64,000 nt of DNA from assembly GCA_905221605.1 (NCBI GenBank), contig CAJNDS010002417.1, positions 186,001 to 250,000 on the forward strand, written 5' to 3'. The stretch comes from Symbiodinium natans. Its lineage: Eukaryota > Sar > Dinophyceae > Suessiales > Symbiodiniaceae. The position numbers and the translations under genes were made by a program. Of this stretch, positions 1 through 12,190 are shown one piece after another (the stretch's first letter is position 1; every line of letters starts with the position of its first letter). The notes beneath the pieces are model-generated. The model did no database searches, was not told the origin of the DNA, and saw nothing but the letters and a program-made list of their open reading frames with translations.

Positions 1-397
1 GAGGGAAGAGAGAATGGGTTACATGGCCGCGGAAAGGCCCAAACCCTAAACATTGATGCTCCGGCCTCCGGTGGAGCATGGGTCCTCGGCCGTTGAAGGC
101 TTCGGCGTTAGTGTGAGGACTTCAGGAGCATGCGCTCTCATTGCAGGGATCTAGATCTCGCGAACATCTGGCTGCAAATATCCCGAAGTGCGAAGATGCA
201 CCATGCATATCTGTAGGCTTCTGTAAGGCTTAGGAGCGGAAATCTGAACAAGCAAACTAGGTTACGAGCGGAGCAAGGCAAAAACAAGTTCCACCTATAC
301 TTCCCCCTGCTTTACAGCCAATTAGAACTACATCAACCTCCAGCCCTCTCAACGCCACCCCGACTCACAAAAACCGTTTTAGGGCACATTGCATGTC

Positions 398-466
398 GGC
401 GGTTTAGGGTTTGGGGTTTCGGGTTTAGGGGGTATACTCCAAACCCCCCTAAACCCTAAAACTAAA
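398..466. repeat. Head-to-head degenerate telomere-type repeats
   Basis: The left part reads as TTTAGGG-type units (GGTTTAGGG, GGGTTTAGGGGG) and the right part as the complement (CCCCCCTAAACCCTAAA), meeting at about 432-442. The two halves could fold into a hairpin. TTTAGGG is the plant-type telomere heptamer, which dinoflagellates also use. These are interstitial and mutated, so this is not a chromosome end. Confidence 0.65.
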
Positions 467-476
467 CGAAGCAGAC

Positions 477-513
477 GATGATGATGATGATGATGATGAT
501 GAGGATGATGATG
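477..513. repeat. ATG trinucleotide microsatellite
   Basis: A run of GATGATGATG units is followed by an interrupted GAGGATGATGATGG. No coding function is evident. Confidence 0.9.
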
Positions 514-1449
514 GAGACGCAAGAAGCTCAGAACAACCTCCGGGGACTCCGACATGCAACCAACATCCACGACAACCCGGATGAGGGCTTCAAGTTAGGA
601 GTGCATTGGACATGGGACGGAACCGTCCCTGAAAGGGACCGAGACCGAAGCCGTGCACCGTGAGTCACCGGGGTATTTTGGGGTTCTAGATTTTCATCCA
701 CCGCATTGGTGCCATCTTATGATGGAATCTGTTTTAATAAACAAAAAATAGGCTTCCCCAACAAGGGCTCAGGGTGTGCGCGAGCCAACACCCAAAACAA
801 ACACGTCCTAAGCCCTAGAACGACTACAGTTTCGGGAAGCTTTTCCTGGGGCTCCCGACACATCCTTGGAGACTTGGTCGGCTTGGGTCACCATGCAGCT
901 CCTTTCCGGGGCATCCTCTGCCCTGCACTTGAATAACAGAAACCTTGAAATCCCTTGCCCCCCCCACCCCCCACCCCCCTCTACTAAATATTGCCGTTCT
1001 TCTACACTCAGGGCCGTCCCCAGCGCAATGAGGCTCAAAAAGAGCCAAGCTTACGGGTGCCCTAGTTCCAGTTGAAGTCTGTTTCTTGTCGTTGCCGGTC
1101 GCTGTGCCTGCAGAGCGTGTGCCGCATATGATGTCGGGGCTCTTACGAGGAACATGTCCTGAATCAACACATCTATCTGTGAGGGAGCTTCGGAGTTTCA
1201 GGCGGCGCATGGCAACAACGTGTTGCTTGAGTTCAAAAGGCCAACTGCTGCACCAGGAGCTCCCGCAGATGGCATCTTGTCTACAAATACCTACATCCTG
1301 TCAAGGAACACCTACTTGGAGGTTCATGGGTACTTATACGTAGGGCAGGGTTATAAATTGAGCCTTGTGAAGTCTTAAAGCCAGCGAAAAAACTGCCAGA
1401 AGCACTAAAACGCCACACCCCGAAGGAACCTCCACTCCTAAATCCTGAA

Positions 1450-1471
1450 CCCTAAACCCTAAACCCTAAAC
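1450..1471. repeat. Interstitial telomere repeat, about three CCCTAAA units
   Basis: Three near-perfect CCCTAAA heptamers in a row. This is one of the cleanest telomere-type tracts in the window; the others, at 5880-6000, 10170-10330, 19839-19918, 20480-20525, 22740-22790 and 28018-28043, are more degenerate. Confidence 0.8.
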
Positions 1472-4400
1472 AGTGGTAGTATAGCCTTAACTATGAGGGG
1501 CAGTATGGGAACCCATGAACTCACATGTGGCCAGTTCCATCTCCAGGGCTCCGCCACAGCCTCCACGGGTGCCTGCCTCGCTGGGACGAAGCTTCGCGAT
1601 TCTAAGGGCAGTTTGTATAAGGAGTTATTTAGGGATTATAGGGTTTATGTGGGGTTTATTTTACAAGTAGGATGTATACAGGGATTGTAGGGTTTATGTA
1701 GGCTTTATGTAGGAGCTTACGAGGTTCATGTAGAGATTGGGGCGTCTAGGAGGCATCTAGAATAGCAAAGAAGACCACCCAACCAGAACGCGGGATGGCG
1801 GGGGCGCTCGATGCAAAAAGGCCCGGGGGGGGGGGGGAGGGGTCCTTCTCTGAAAAAAACCGTGGCCCTGGGAAAACTGCCGCAGATGTGTGTCCAACTA
1901 GTTTTCTTCCAAGCGGCGGGCTGCCCACCGGCGTTGGCTCACCAGAAGCCCATGAGGGCTTCTCAGGAGATGGGATGCCCGCGTATACGACTTAGATGTG
2001 GCATGATGTGGCAGGAATGCTTCTTTCCACGCTCCCCATCTTGCTCTACTTGGTTGCCTGCCCACGCAGCTGTGAGAACACGCCGGACATGTTGACGGAC
2101 TGATGGTAAAGGCATCTTGTTCTGACATTGATTCTGCTGCTTCCTTTCGTGCTACTATTCCGTGCTTCTGAGATCAAAAGCGTTCACGGCGAGCAAGGCT
2201 CAACAGCAGTCCCAGCAAGGCACAGATGCTTTGAGAAAGACAGTCCCCAACGGGAGCCCAAAGCCCAGCTCCGTCTCAAAATGGCGAATGTCGGGGTGAG
2301 CAGCTTTTACAGGACAAGGACTAAGTGATCGGACCTTGAGCTGCAACAACTATTTGAGTCACGAGCCGGTCGGTTTTTGTTATCGCCTTGTAACCGCTCG
2401 GTCGCTCTTTTGTATTTGTGCCTGGACGCTGCTGGCAGCACGCAGTCCGACCAGTTTCACATCGACAAGATGATGCCATGGCACGACACCTCTCAAGCTT
2501 TGCCCTTCTTCACAAGATCCGCCAAGTTGGTACGGCCAAGATGTGTTTAGAGATGCATGTGCAAAACGCGAGAGGTGGCAGCGGCAGCTCAAAACTCCAC
2601 TTCAAGGAGGGTCATCCCGGCCGTGCATTAAAGAGTTATATAGAGCAGTGCAAACAGACGAGTTGGCTCCAGCCTACTTCGGGGAGACTCAAAAGCTTGA
2701 GCGAGCAGATCGGCTAGACTCCAGCAGCTGAAACGCGCAGGTGCACTTTTAAGCGCCTGCAAGTGGCTTTCAAGGAAGGTCATCCCGGCCATGCATTAAA
2801 CACTTAGAACGCGCTGCGAACAGACTGGATGCCTCCGGCCAGGCTTATGTACTACTACGGAGGTTCCTCGGCGAAACTTTAAAGCTTCAGTGAGCAGAGC
2901 AGCGAGATTGCGCCAGTGAAAATGCGCAGGCTCGCTTGAAAGCACCCTGCAAGCGGCTTCACGCCAACTGCCAGTGGCCTCCCTTGGGCCTTGGGTGTCT
3001 GAAATCATCGGTTCGATTCAATGACGGTTCTCGGCACGGGTCGAGACCACCTGCAGCAGGATTCGCTTTGGGAGCTGTTTGATGGTACCCAAACTTGGTG
3101 GTTCTTGTCACCAAACACCCATGTTGCAGAAAGGTCCCACTGGTGACACATGTACACGAGTCCCATGAAGCTGGAAAACAACAGCACCAATTTTGCTTTT
3201 TTGTTTTTAATCATATTGTTTTGCATTTGAGGCTTACATCTCAGACACCCGGATCCTAGCCAACTCAAGGGAAAAGCAGTTAGGGATGGTCCGGAAGGGC
3301 TTTGGGTGTCTTGGTATTGCTTTCCTGGTTCGAAGGGCTCCTTGGAAAGCTTCCCTTCCCTTGAAGGTTTGGGGGGCTTCGAGGAGAGCCTTGGGATCCT
3401 CGGACTTGTAGATTGGGGGAAGATCCCGGATAGAAATCTACAGACATCCCACGCTCCTTCCTCCACCGGAAAACATGTGAAGTTGAAGAAATGCTTCGCC
3501 CAAGGCTTCCGACAGTGTGTGCCTTGACCGGCTCTTCCTTAACGGCCAGGCAGATCATGCACATCGGAGTCGAGCACCCCAAAAAGGGCGCCACCGACCT
3601 GGGCTCGCTTCTTGGGCTTGGGGTCTAAAGAGGTTGGAGGGTTTGAATCTGACTCGGGTGCAGGGGTTCAGGGTATTAGGGCTCAGCATGAGACTCCCCG
3701 TACTACCCCCTCCCTACACTTCCTCCCCCCTTTCCGAAGCTTGTCTACTTCCGCTTAAAAACCTTCAATTTGGAGGGGGATCAGCACACTGCTTCCAGTT
3801 TGTTCTAAAACTGACGCTTTCTGCCATTCCACACTGACTCCATGCCCCTTCCTCCTCAAATATGCAGCAGCTAGACAAAGCACGTTTTCGCTCAAGGCTT
3901 TCTAAGAGGGCGCCTTGACCAGGCACGGATGTCATCCGGCTTCTCCTTGACATCCAGGCAGATGAGGCCCACATCTTGGCAATCAGAAGAGCCAAAGGGC
4001 ACCACCGACCTGGGTTTGCTTCTTGGGCTTACGGTTTGCAGGGCCTGAAAGGCGGGGTTTCGGATTTGGCATCGTACCTGCGAACAACCTCCCAGAACTT
4101 CCCCTGCCCCCTCCCCCCCGCCCGCCCCACAAAGGCTCCCCCGTTCCTTCGCAATCCCATGAATGCTGGGAGGTTCAGCAGAGGGTGGTTTGTGAAACAA
4201 GGGGCTGCTTTTCGGGGTACTTTCTGCAAAGAGCCTGGTTCGGGCGGTATCTTGGAGTCGACTCCAAAACTAAAGAAGAAGACCCCCCCAAGCGGTGTTG
4301 CGTGCAATGCTGCGAGTCTTCGTTTCACCCCAAGACCCTGCCAAGGCACATTAAGGCAAACTCGGTGTCCTTGCCACTCTTGTTCCAGCTGTCTGCACCT

Positions 4401-5879
4401 CGGAAGCTCATACATCTTGCTGCAGCCATGATGGCTAACATTCCTTCTGCAATTCGCCCTCCAAATCCTTTAAAGCCTTTCATTGAGCCAAGCCGCAAGG
4501 CTTGCGGACTGAACCCGGTGGCACCTCCGGAGGTGAGGCGGCGACTACCGCGTGGTCGAGGATCTCCCCGTCGTCTGCAAAACATCTCCTCGAAAAGCAT
4601 GGGGCAGGTTCTGACTGTTCCGAGACTACAATTACAAGCAGGGCACCTCTTGCTGTGGTGGGTGGTGACCTTGCTGCGGGGTTCTTCTGATCGTTGAGCA
4701 AAAAAATCTCATTGACATTTTAAAACGAGAACCCCATAAGCCCTACAAACACTACGTGCTCACATCCTTGGGCCCCTCAAGCACAACCCTTAAGTTATGG
4801 GTATTTCCCAAAATAGAGGTACCCCTTTTATACCCCACTAGAACCCCTCGGCACCTATTTTGGAAACCCCGCTGAAAAGCCCCGCCGGAAATGAGAAGAA
4901 ATGGCTTTTTCTGGCGCCCCGTCTCCTGGGATCCTTCTCAACAACCCGGGAGGCGCCAGCGGCAGAGGCTGTGTCTGGCACCATACGACACTCGAAAGGC
5001 CATTCTGCATGCTCGTGCAGCATACTTACTTCATCATTTGCGGTATATATGTTTAGTGGGCTTGTACAGAATACGAACCAAGGTGGTGGGGCTAGGTCTG
5101 CAGGCAACCTTAGGCCAAGGGCGTGGTCCGGTAAGCTCGTCCGTGATGGTGCCGAATCTAGTTCTTGGCCTCCGCTCACGTCGTTCCTGCTCCAGCTTCC
5201 ATTTCGTGCCAGTGTCTCTGTTTCAGTTGACTCTTGATAGCTGGTAGAATCACAGAACCCAGAAGCATGGAAGTTGGAGGCTTCTTGGAAGAGTTGCATC
5301 TCATCTGCCTCCTACCTTGTCTAAGTGCCAGAAGCAATTCCTCCCAAGCGCCGGACGCCCGCCCGCATCAGTTAACCTCCCACTCCCCTGGCAAGGCCTT
5401 TTGACAGGCACAGGGCACGTTAGCATGAAAGTCTTTTGCTTGGGTGAGACATGAGACATGGTGAGACGTAATTGCAATAGCAGCCGGCTACTACCAACTA
5501 ATTAAAGCCTAATCATGGAGGAGCATCTCCCAGAGGTTGGGAGATTCTTTGGGGGCGGGTTTGTTTGGAGCCCTTGCACCGTCGATGCGAAGGAAGCCGG
5601 GAGACCGCATCCCCGAGGGAAAAGGAAAGTCCCGCCCACACCCCGAATTGTCGGGGCTGCGGTCTCCCCTTGTTTCTTTTTTCCACAGCTTGCGGCTCCA
5701 AAGCCAAACCCACCAAGAGGCACGTCTGCGCCACTTTGCGGCTTTTTTTCTGCCAAGCCCTCAAGGGCCTCTGCCGGGGGCCTCTTCTTCGATCGGATAC
5801 GCGAATCTTGATTCAAGGGACTAAAGGAGGAACCCTTCTAAGGGACCTTGGTTTTTTTTTCAGGGGTTTTTTACAAGAC

Positions 5880-6030
5880 CTCAATTCTCAAAACTATAAA
5901 CCCTATCAAACCCTGTAAACCCTACAAACCGGGATAAATAAACCCGGATAAACCCTGTAAGCCCTACATAGCCTGTAAACCCTGCAAACCCTGAACTTGA
6001 CAGTAAACCCTCCCATCTAAACCCATCTAA
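5880..6030. repeat. Degenerate AAACCCT tract
   Basis: Many variant units such as AAACCCT, TAAACCC and TGTAAACCCTGCAAACCC lie in one orientation. It resembles a decayed telomere-type array inside the duplicated segment. Confidence 0.6.
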
Positions 6031-6811
6031 ACTGCTTTGCGGGAGACTTTCCTGGGCTGGGCGAGTCCCTCCCTTTGGCCAAAGGATTGAATGTGGGGAG
6101 TGCTGTGGGCACCCGCAGTGTCTTGACTTCTTGTTGGTTGGCCCTTAAAGCCCTCTGGGACATATTCACAAACTAAGATCCTCTTAAACCACGCGTTGAC
6201 AGGATAAAGTTCACAAGTGACGTCTTAGCTATAGGTGCTTCCACAGCAGGATCATGGCAACGCTCCTAGCGCTGCGGGCGGAGCCTCAGATCTTGCATCG
6301 CCCGATCCCGAAAAGCAGCGGCGACTGCCTGCATCAACGAGAAGAAATGCACATCTCTGTGGTGCATTTGTAGGGAATGAGGGAATGAAGGAATGAAGTA
6401 TGGGGGGCCCTTGCGTGAAGATGACATATTATCATGAGGGTTCCGTATAGCAACCACGAAACTGATCTACCCGCCCATACCTGCATACCCAACCCTGGTT
6501 TTGGAAAGTCCTTCGGGTGTTCGCACAAACCCAGGCACGTGGATCGCGGTCCAATGGAAGTCGTAATGATGATACGAGTGGTGATCCACCAAATGATAGT
6601 AGTCAGCATCACTATATGATTCTGACAGTGATGAATAACAACAATTATTCTCATGATAGTGCTGACAGTGCTGATGAGAATAAACTGACATCATGTGAAC
6701 AATACATACAACTGATAATTGTTGTCTCCGGCGACCCAGCAACCTGTGACTGAACCACCTAGCCAGCGAAGAATCTCAGCATTGGTGTAAGCGGAAGCAC
6801 GCTTCCCTGAC

Positions 6812-6895
6812 CTCCACGCCGGTGTCGCTGAGGGAATTCGTGTGGAGGAAGAGCGTTTTGAGCAACTTGCTGTCGCAGAGGCCACGGGCCACTGC
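6812..6895 (-). CDS. Single-LRR exon (84 bp)
   Basis: It encodes 28 residues ending in the LRR core LFLHTNSLSDTGVE. The upstream border reads TGCAG|G (acceptor) and the downstream border GAG|GT (donor). It is the counterpart of the exon at 28,874-28,957 in the other copy of the segmental duplication. Confidence 0.65.
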
Positions 6896-7163
6896 CTGCA
6901 GCGCGAGAGGGATCAGGCGCGGCAGGTATCTTCTTGACTTCTCTTGCTTGAAACTCCATGTGTCGCCGTGTAACGCAGAGCCCTGACGTCCTTCAGCAAA
7001 GACGGCCAATACCGACTTCTGAGGGTCGGCTACTTGTGAGGGACTCGTGGACCCGAGGATGGCGCGGAACGTGCAAAACAGCCCGAGCTTCTGAACTCCA
7101 AGAAGCTCCAACTGCCCTAAGCCGAAGAACAAAAGCCAGACAACACAAAGACAAAGCTCGCGC

Positions 7164-7247
7164 CTCTGCTCCCACATCGCTGATCCGATTTTCTTCCAGA
7201 GTCAGCGTGCTCAATTGCGGCATTGCAGGTAGGGCACCAGCCAAGGC
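7164..7247 (-). CDS. Single-LRR exon (84 bp)
   Basis: The LRR core LTLEENRISDVGAE follows an ALAGALPAMPQL helix-like segment. The acceptor is GTGCAG|G and the donor GAG|GC, a GC-type donor. Confidence 0.65.
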
Positions 7248-7911
7248 CTGCACAAGCACGCGGGAGCTGGGCAGCACTTCGAGCCCCTTCGCTTGCTTCA
7301 GTTCGGGAACAAAGCGTTGGCTTGCTGTGCTGAATGCGGGGGCCACAGGAGTAGCTACCCTTCGTCAGCACGAATCTCACAGAGGTTGCCAAGCGAGACA
7401 TTGGCGAAAGACACAAGATTCGCGGAGCTGAGCCGAGCTGTGCATGATGCCTTTGCCCCGACTCTGTGAAGCTGCGTTGAAGTTTTCTCGTAGACATGCT
7501 ATTTCGCTCGGTCGCTCGGTTCCAAACTTGGTCCTGCTTCATGTTGCTCCAGGATTCTCTCTCCAGGCGCGGACGTGCAAGGAAGACACGTCACAAAGGT
7601 TAGGGGGTTCCTAAGCAATGCCAATGCCGTGGGCCTGAGTGCCATCATCGCTGAAGCTGTTGGCGCCCAAGGTGAGAATCTGTGCAGTCATGAGTCATCA
7701 GAACACCACAACACTGGCGCAGTGCATGAGAGTAGCACGTTGTGCAGAGCTGCAATGGAAAAGTCAGCACTGCCTGCATCTGCGGTAGGTGCTGAAGGAC
7801 TTCGGCAAGGGCCTGGCATGCTGGGCGAGCCCCCTCCGCAAACCTAGATTGCGAACTCGCAACACGTCGCTCTTGGACTCTGTAAATCTACAAGCTGCAG
7901 CTCGACGATGC

Positions 7912-7995
7912 CTGGAGCCCGACATCTGTGATGGAGTTGCTGTGCAGCCTTAAGTCGTTGAGCTTCGAATGAGGCCGCAGCGCACTGGCCAAGAC
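7912..7995 (-). CDS. Single-LRR exon (84 bp)
   Basis: It encodes VLASALRPHSKLNDLRLHSN then SITDVGLQ. The borders are GAG|G upstream and CAG|GC downstream. Confidence 0.65.
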
Positions 7996-8142
7996 CTCGC
8001 TCCATGTTGGCACGTGCCGCAAGTAACATGCGCTGCATTGAATCTGCTCTTTCTCCGCAGAAGAATGTACAATCCATTCGACCTGAACGGCAGCCCCAAC
8101 CTTCCAGCAAACCATCCGCGCACAGGATACCCCGTGCCAAGC

Positions 8143-8226
8143 CTTGATGCCACCGTCGCCAATGCGGTTTCCGTAGAGCCACAGCATCTTCAAGGCCGTG
8201 TGTCCGCCCAGGCCAGCAGCGAGAGC
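8143..8226 (-). CDS. Single-LRR exon (84 bp)
   Basis: It encodes ALAAGLGGHTALKMLWLYGN then RIGDGGIK. The borders are GGCAG|G upstream and AAG|GC downstream. It is close in sequence to the exons at 10,918 and 14,434. Confidence 0.65.
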
Positions 8227-8929
8227 CTGCCGAAGCTGCCCCACTGAGCCCCGCATCCCCCGGTCTCAGGACCAGGTGCATTTACGACAAGGAATTGTTG
8301 GGTACCGTTGTGAAGGATAATTAATGGCTGATGGCAGGGCAAGGGCTTGCAGGTTCCGTGAACTTGTGCCGATGAGCCTAAAGAACGTCTTCCTGACCTC
8401 CCTAGCCCATTGACAAGCTGCCACAACTGAGACGAACGGACCAGCATGACAGGTTTGTCATGCGCGTCTTGCTGCTTCGTAATGGTTGGTGGCGTGGTTG
8501 GTGCTTGAGCACGTCGGAGTTCGGGGGCCCTGGGCTTGGTTTATCCTGGCCCGGCTGCCGGGCCCAGAAACCAAAAGTCGCCAAAAGAGAAAAACACTGC
8601 AGATCCTTCGGCGCGGCTCCCAGGGCCTCTAGACTCGAGAGCAGTTGGGGAGAGTGAGGCCCAAGCTGCCAGAAAACTTGCACCAAATGCCGAACGCCCC
8701 TTGGAAGACTTTGACTTCACTGTCCGAGTCTCTCCGGAAAATAATACACTTCGGCTTGCGGCATTTCTCATTTGCAGTGTGCATGGCTCCATCTGCCAAA
8801 ATAGAATTCCTCACGTGCTGGCACTGACTCACGGGTCCCTTTAAAATCAGCAACTGTTGAGAGTTTGACAAGGCCTCCGAAGTTTGTAGAACAAACTTGT
8901 ACGTCATTCTTTCTGGGTGATGAGCCTAT

Positions 8930-9240
8930 ATAGACCTTTTCCTGAAACCTTTAGCCCCGTTGAGAAGCCGCCACAACTGAGACGGAGGATCAGCATGACA
9001 GGCTTGTCCTGTGCGTTTTGCTGCTTCGTACTGGCTGGTGCCGTGGTTGGCGCTTGAGCGTGTCGGAGTTCGGGGGCCCTGGGCTTGGTAATTTTCCTGG
9101 GCCCGGCTGCCGGGCTCAGAAACCAAAAGTCGTCAAAAGACGAAAACAGAATGACAACGCACCACCACGAGCATGAATGGGGGGGCGGGCGGAACAGTGC
9201 ATCACTACAGGAAGTACACGGACCATGGAGCAACCTGCCT
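8930..9240. repeat. Dispersed repeat module R1
   Basis: The module runs from a GACAGGCTTGTCCTGTGCG-like segment, through GGGCCCTGGGCTTGG and CCCGGCTGCCGGGC, to CACCACTACAGGAAGTGCACGG-like sequence. Related copies lie at about 8,440-8,600 (partial), 12,270-12,530, 15,535-15,760 and 29,800-29,920. No coding frame is conserved among the copies, so this looks like a non-autonomous or intronic repeat. Confidence 0.6.
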
Positions 9241-10715
9241 CCACCATCCCTGACGAAGGATACGATTTAGATACGTTTTGGAGGCCAGCAGCGTTTTCAT
9301 AAGTTGCCCTTGGGTCTTTGAAAAGGGAGTGAAGTGGTGTCTTGTCGTTAAGATCTGTCTACAGGGCACAGACCTAAGCCCAGGCTTCCCAACCCCCTCC
9401 TGCGCTGCTTTTGCCAACAGAATGCACAGCCCTCTCCCCGACTCTCGGACCCTGGGGCCTGCCAACTCTTGAAGCCTCTAACCCCAAATAGAAACTGCCA
9501 GAACTGAGATGTCTGGCTGGAAGGTGCTCGGCATCGGTTTCGTGCTGGAGCGCATCATGAGTTTCGTTAGGACTGGCGTAGGCTTGACAGTGTAGGTGTT
9601 CAAACACTCCGCTTGGTCTATCTTGCCTCGGCTCAGACAAAAGCACAACATCAAATGAGACCAAGTCCCCTGCCAGATTCGATTTGGAAGATCCGAGGTC
9701 TGTATCAATGCTACTTAACTTCACTGTCTATGCAGAAAGCTGACGTCTGCCTCTACAGCCCGCAGGGCTTCACAAAACGCGCTCCCTTCAGAAGTCTTCT
9801 GTGATATTTCCACAGCGGCCCCGCCTGGGCTCCAGAATCTCCGATGGCGTTCTCCCGCAGCTTCAGCTCCTTCGCCGGGCGGGGCTGGTAGGAATGCGAA
9901 CTTGTGGCATCTCAGAGCTCAGAGAAGATGCGGCCGCACGGCGATTTTTTGAGGCTTGCTGCTACACTGGGCTTCAGCTTTGGGGCGATTCAGATCGAAT
10001 CTTCGGGGCAGATATCTCGCACTGCACAGACGTGATGACTATGCACAAGCTATGCCGCCATGTCCTTCCAAGATGCGTTGCAAGCTGACCGACCGCGGCT
10101 AAAAACTATCGTTGTCGTTGTGATACACCATGCTTTGCACTGGAAGCTCCTTATGGGGCCCTCTTAGCCAGAAACCCTAAACATCCCGAAGCCCTAAACC
10201 GATGAGGAAGCGCGTCTAGGCAGCCCATGAACCCACAGCTTCGACAGAGGCTCCAAGATCCCTTTCAAACTTCGGGGGGGAAGATTCCTTCAACTCGCGG
10301 TGTTTAGGGTTCAGGGCTTTATAGGGTTTCGAGAGAATCCTACAGCTATTTAAGGAATTTTCCTTGCTTAAGGGTTTTTGAGCTATCCTTCACATTTGAT
10401 CAGTCAAACCCGAATAGCATGCCGCTCCCAAGCAGAGCTCCCCCGGCGACCTTTACAAACCCCGGCGGAGACCGGCAACTGGCGGTCCTCGATGTTCGGG
10501 AGAGCTTTCAGAGCTTCTCCCAGGGCCTCTGCACACGAGGAAGTTTGGGGAGAGCGGGTCTTGGAAGTTGGGAGGGCCATGTCCCGGACTTTGACTCGTC
10601 ACAGTCCGAGGCTCTCAGGATAACTCCGCAGGAAAGGCTTTTTTGTACGCACTTAAGACGGAACAGGCAGTGCACCTGCACCGAACAAATCCCAACTTGA
10701 TGATCAACTCCAGGC

Positions 10716-10799
10716 CTGCGTCCCCGCATCGCCGAAGCCGTTGTTGGAGAGGCTTAGGGCTCGTAGGCCCTTGTGGTCTGCCAGGCCCTCGGCGATGGC
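10716..10799 (-). CDS. Single-LRR exon (84 bp)
   Basis: It encodes AIAEGLADHKGLRALSLSNN then GFGDAGTQ. The acceptor is GCGCAG|G and the donor CAG|GC. The unit-2 copy is at 14,232-14,315. Confidence 0.7.
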
Positions 10800-10917
10800 C
10801 TGCGCACACGCAGAAGTGCACCTTCGGCCTTGAAACTTGCAACTTGCCATCACGCAGCCGGATGTCCAAAGTGTCTTCAGGGCCTGCCGACTCCAAACCT
10901 TTTCCCCCTCCCAAGGC

Positions 10918-11001
10918 CTGGAGCCCGCTGTCGCCGATGCGATTGCCGAAGAGCCAGAGCACCCGCAGCGAGGAGTGGCCGCCCAGACCAGCTCCAAGGG
11001 C
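10918..11001 (-). CDS. Single-LRR exon (84 bp)
   Basis: It encodes ALGAGLGGHSSLRVLWLFGN then RIGDSGLQ. The borders are GGAG|G and CCAG|GC. The unit-2 copy is at 14,434-14,517. Confidence 0.7.
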
Positions 11002-11430
11002 CTCCCGCCGACGACCGAATCTATAGGACTCTTCGTCTTTTGGAAACGGTGTAGGCATCATGGGCTGGCCGGGCAAGTACCCTTGTCCGGGGATTCTATA
11101 GGACAGCCAAGTTCTGTTTCCTAGGCTTGGCGGCACGTAGTGCCAGAACCCTCCCACAAGGTGGGAAAGCCCTTGGTCCTTGCTGAAACCCAAGGCATAT
11201 CCTCTTCGCAGGGTCTCCCGCACCCGACCCCCCCTCCCCCGCGGGCTCGCGGGCTCGCGCATGCAGGCCAACAAAGGGGCGTAGAGTACCGACATCTTTC
11301 TATTCGCATAATATACATACAGACGAAGGGAGGTTAAACGTTCATGGCCGGAAGAAGCTATATGTATTGCAAGTTATGCTTGGCGCAGGACGAGTACTGG
11401 AATTGCGAAAGTACTTCAATGGGCAAGATA

Positions 11431-12190
11431 ATATATTTTCGATCCTTAAGGGGGTTGTCGGTGCGAAGCAAGGGTGTGGCAGATAGCCTCGCCTCTTAGG
11501 GGGTTGTCGGACAAGAAAAAGTATTGCAGATATCTTGGTGTTCTAATTGTCGATCTCTTACGGGGTTGCCTGTGCTGCAATCAACAGCATATCCTGAAGC
11601 CGAGTGTGGTGTGTAGGTATGTGAACGCAGCTTGCAGCTATCTCAAGTCTTTCAAGATGCAGTCACGTCGAAAACAAACGCACTTTGGCGAGTCCCCCCC
11701 ACCCCAAGAACGGCAGCCAGCCACCGAAGCCTATCCTCATGATTTGGGAGAAAAGGTGACCTTCTCGAAAAACAGGTTTATGGGCCACTTCAGCGTGTTT
11801 CAGACACAGTCGCGGCACGTGGCAGAGATTTCGGACATTGAAGGTTCTATGTTCCGGGTAGCGCAGCGGCGAGACCATAATGTTTCTATAATCTCCCGTG
11901 AACGAACTGGCGGATCGTTTGATATCGTTCGCACGTTGCTGTGTGGAGGTGGGCGAGGCGCTGGGACTCCATGTCACGCACAAGATCATGGAAATTGCAC
12001 GGAGGACTCACGGAGGAGGTGGACGAGTCTTTGCGCTTGCATCCGCCTTCAAAACAATCCTGATGAGGGGTCCTTTGCAGACCTGTCTGATCATTTGTCG
12101 CCCATGTGGCGCTGGCTCCCGAGGACAAAAACTCGCTTGAGCACTGACTAACGCCAGCCCTTTGGATGTTTCAGGCGCTCTTCGCATGAG
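11431..12190. other. Non-coding spacer between tandem units
   Basis: No convincing gene. A short motif, CTTAGGGGGTTGTCGG, recurs with changes near 11,447, 11,494 and 11,558. The longest plus-strand open frame here has no recognisable domain and a composition unlike the real exons. Confidence 0.5.

Larger units (their letters stand above)
1..1520. other. Non-coding stretch with telomere-like and simple repeats
   Basis: No reading frame here looks like a protein. The stretch holds a (GAT)n/(ATG)n microsatellite at about 477-513, C- and G-homopolymer-rich tracts near 951-982, and telomere-type heptamers at about 45-50, 398-466 and 1450-1471. Short open frames, such as a histidine run on the minus strand across the ATG microsatellite, are by-products of the repeats. 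Confidence 0.6.
1521..7000. repeat. Segmental duplication, left copy
   Basis: This block matches about 23,847-29,050 in direct orientation. The match starts near a shared CCAGTTCCATCTCCAGGGCT, continues through almost identical sequence (for example 2,130-3,000 against 24,500-25,380), and runs through a shared region around 5,500-5,800 against 27,710-28,010. It ends beyond an 84-bp LRR exon (6,812-6,895 against 28,874-28,957). Similarity is high in the middle and looser toward both ends, with small indels throughout. No protein-coding frame longer than the LRR exon is convincing within it. Confidence 0.85.
8970..11430. repeat. Tandem duplication, unit 1
   Basis: This unit matches about 12,270-14,910 in direct orientation, with an offset of about 3.3 kb at the left and 3.5 kb at the right. 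It contains an R1 repeat, a shared CAAACTTCGGGGGGGAAGAT region and two intact LRR exons. It also contains two decayed LRR remnants on the minus strand, near 9,825-9,890 (ELKLRENAIGDSGAQ) and 10,470-10,546 (start of an LRR, ALGEALKALPNIED). Confidence 0.8.

Noticed and set aside
4023-4697. Plus-strand open frame of 224 codons in the left segmental duplication
   Set aside because: The corresponding region of the right copy (26,400-27,000) does not keep this frame, so there is no sign of coding constraint.
11474-12151. Plus-strand open frame of 225 codons
   Set aside because: No recognisable domain, mixed composition, and it lies in a spacer between tandem units. Chance openness is the simplest explanation.
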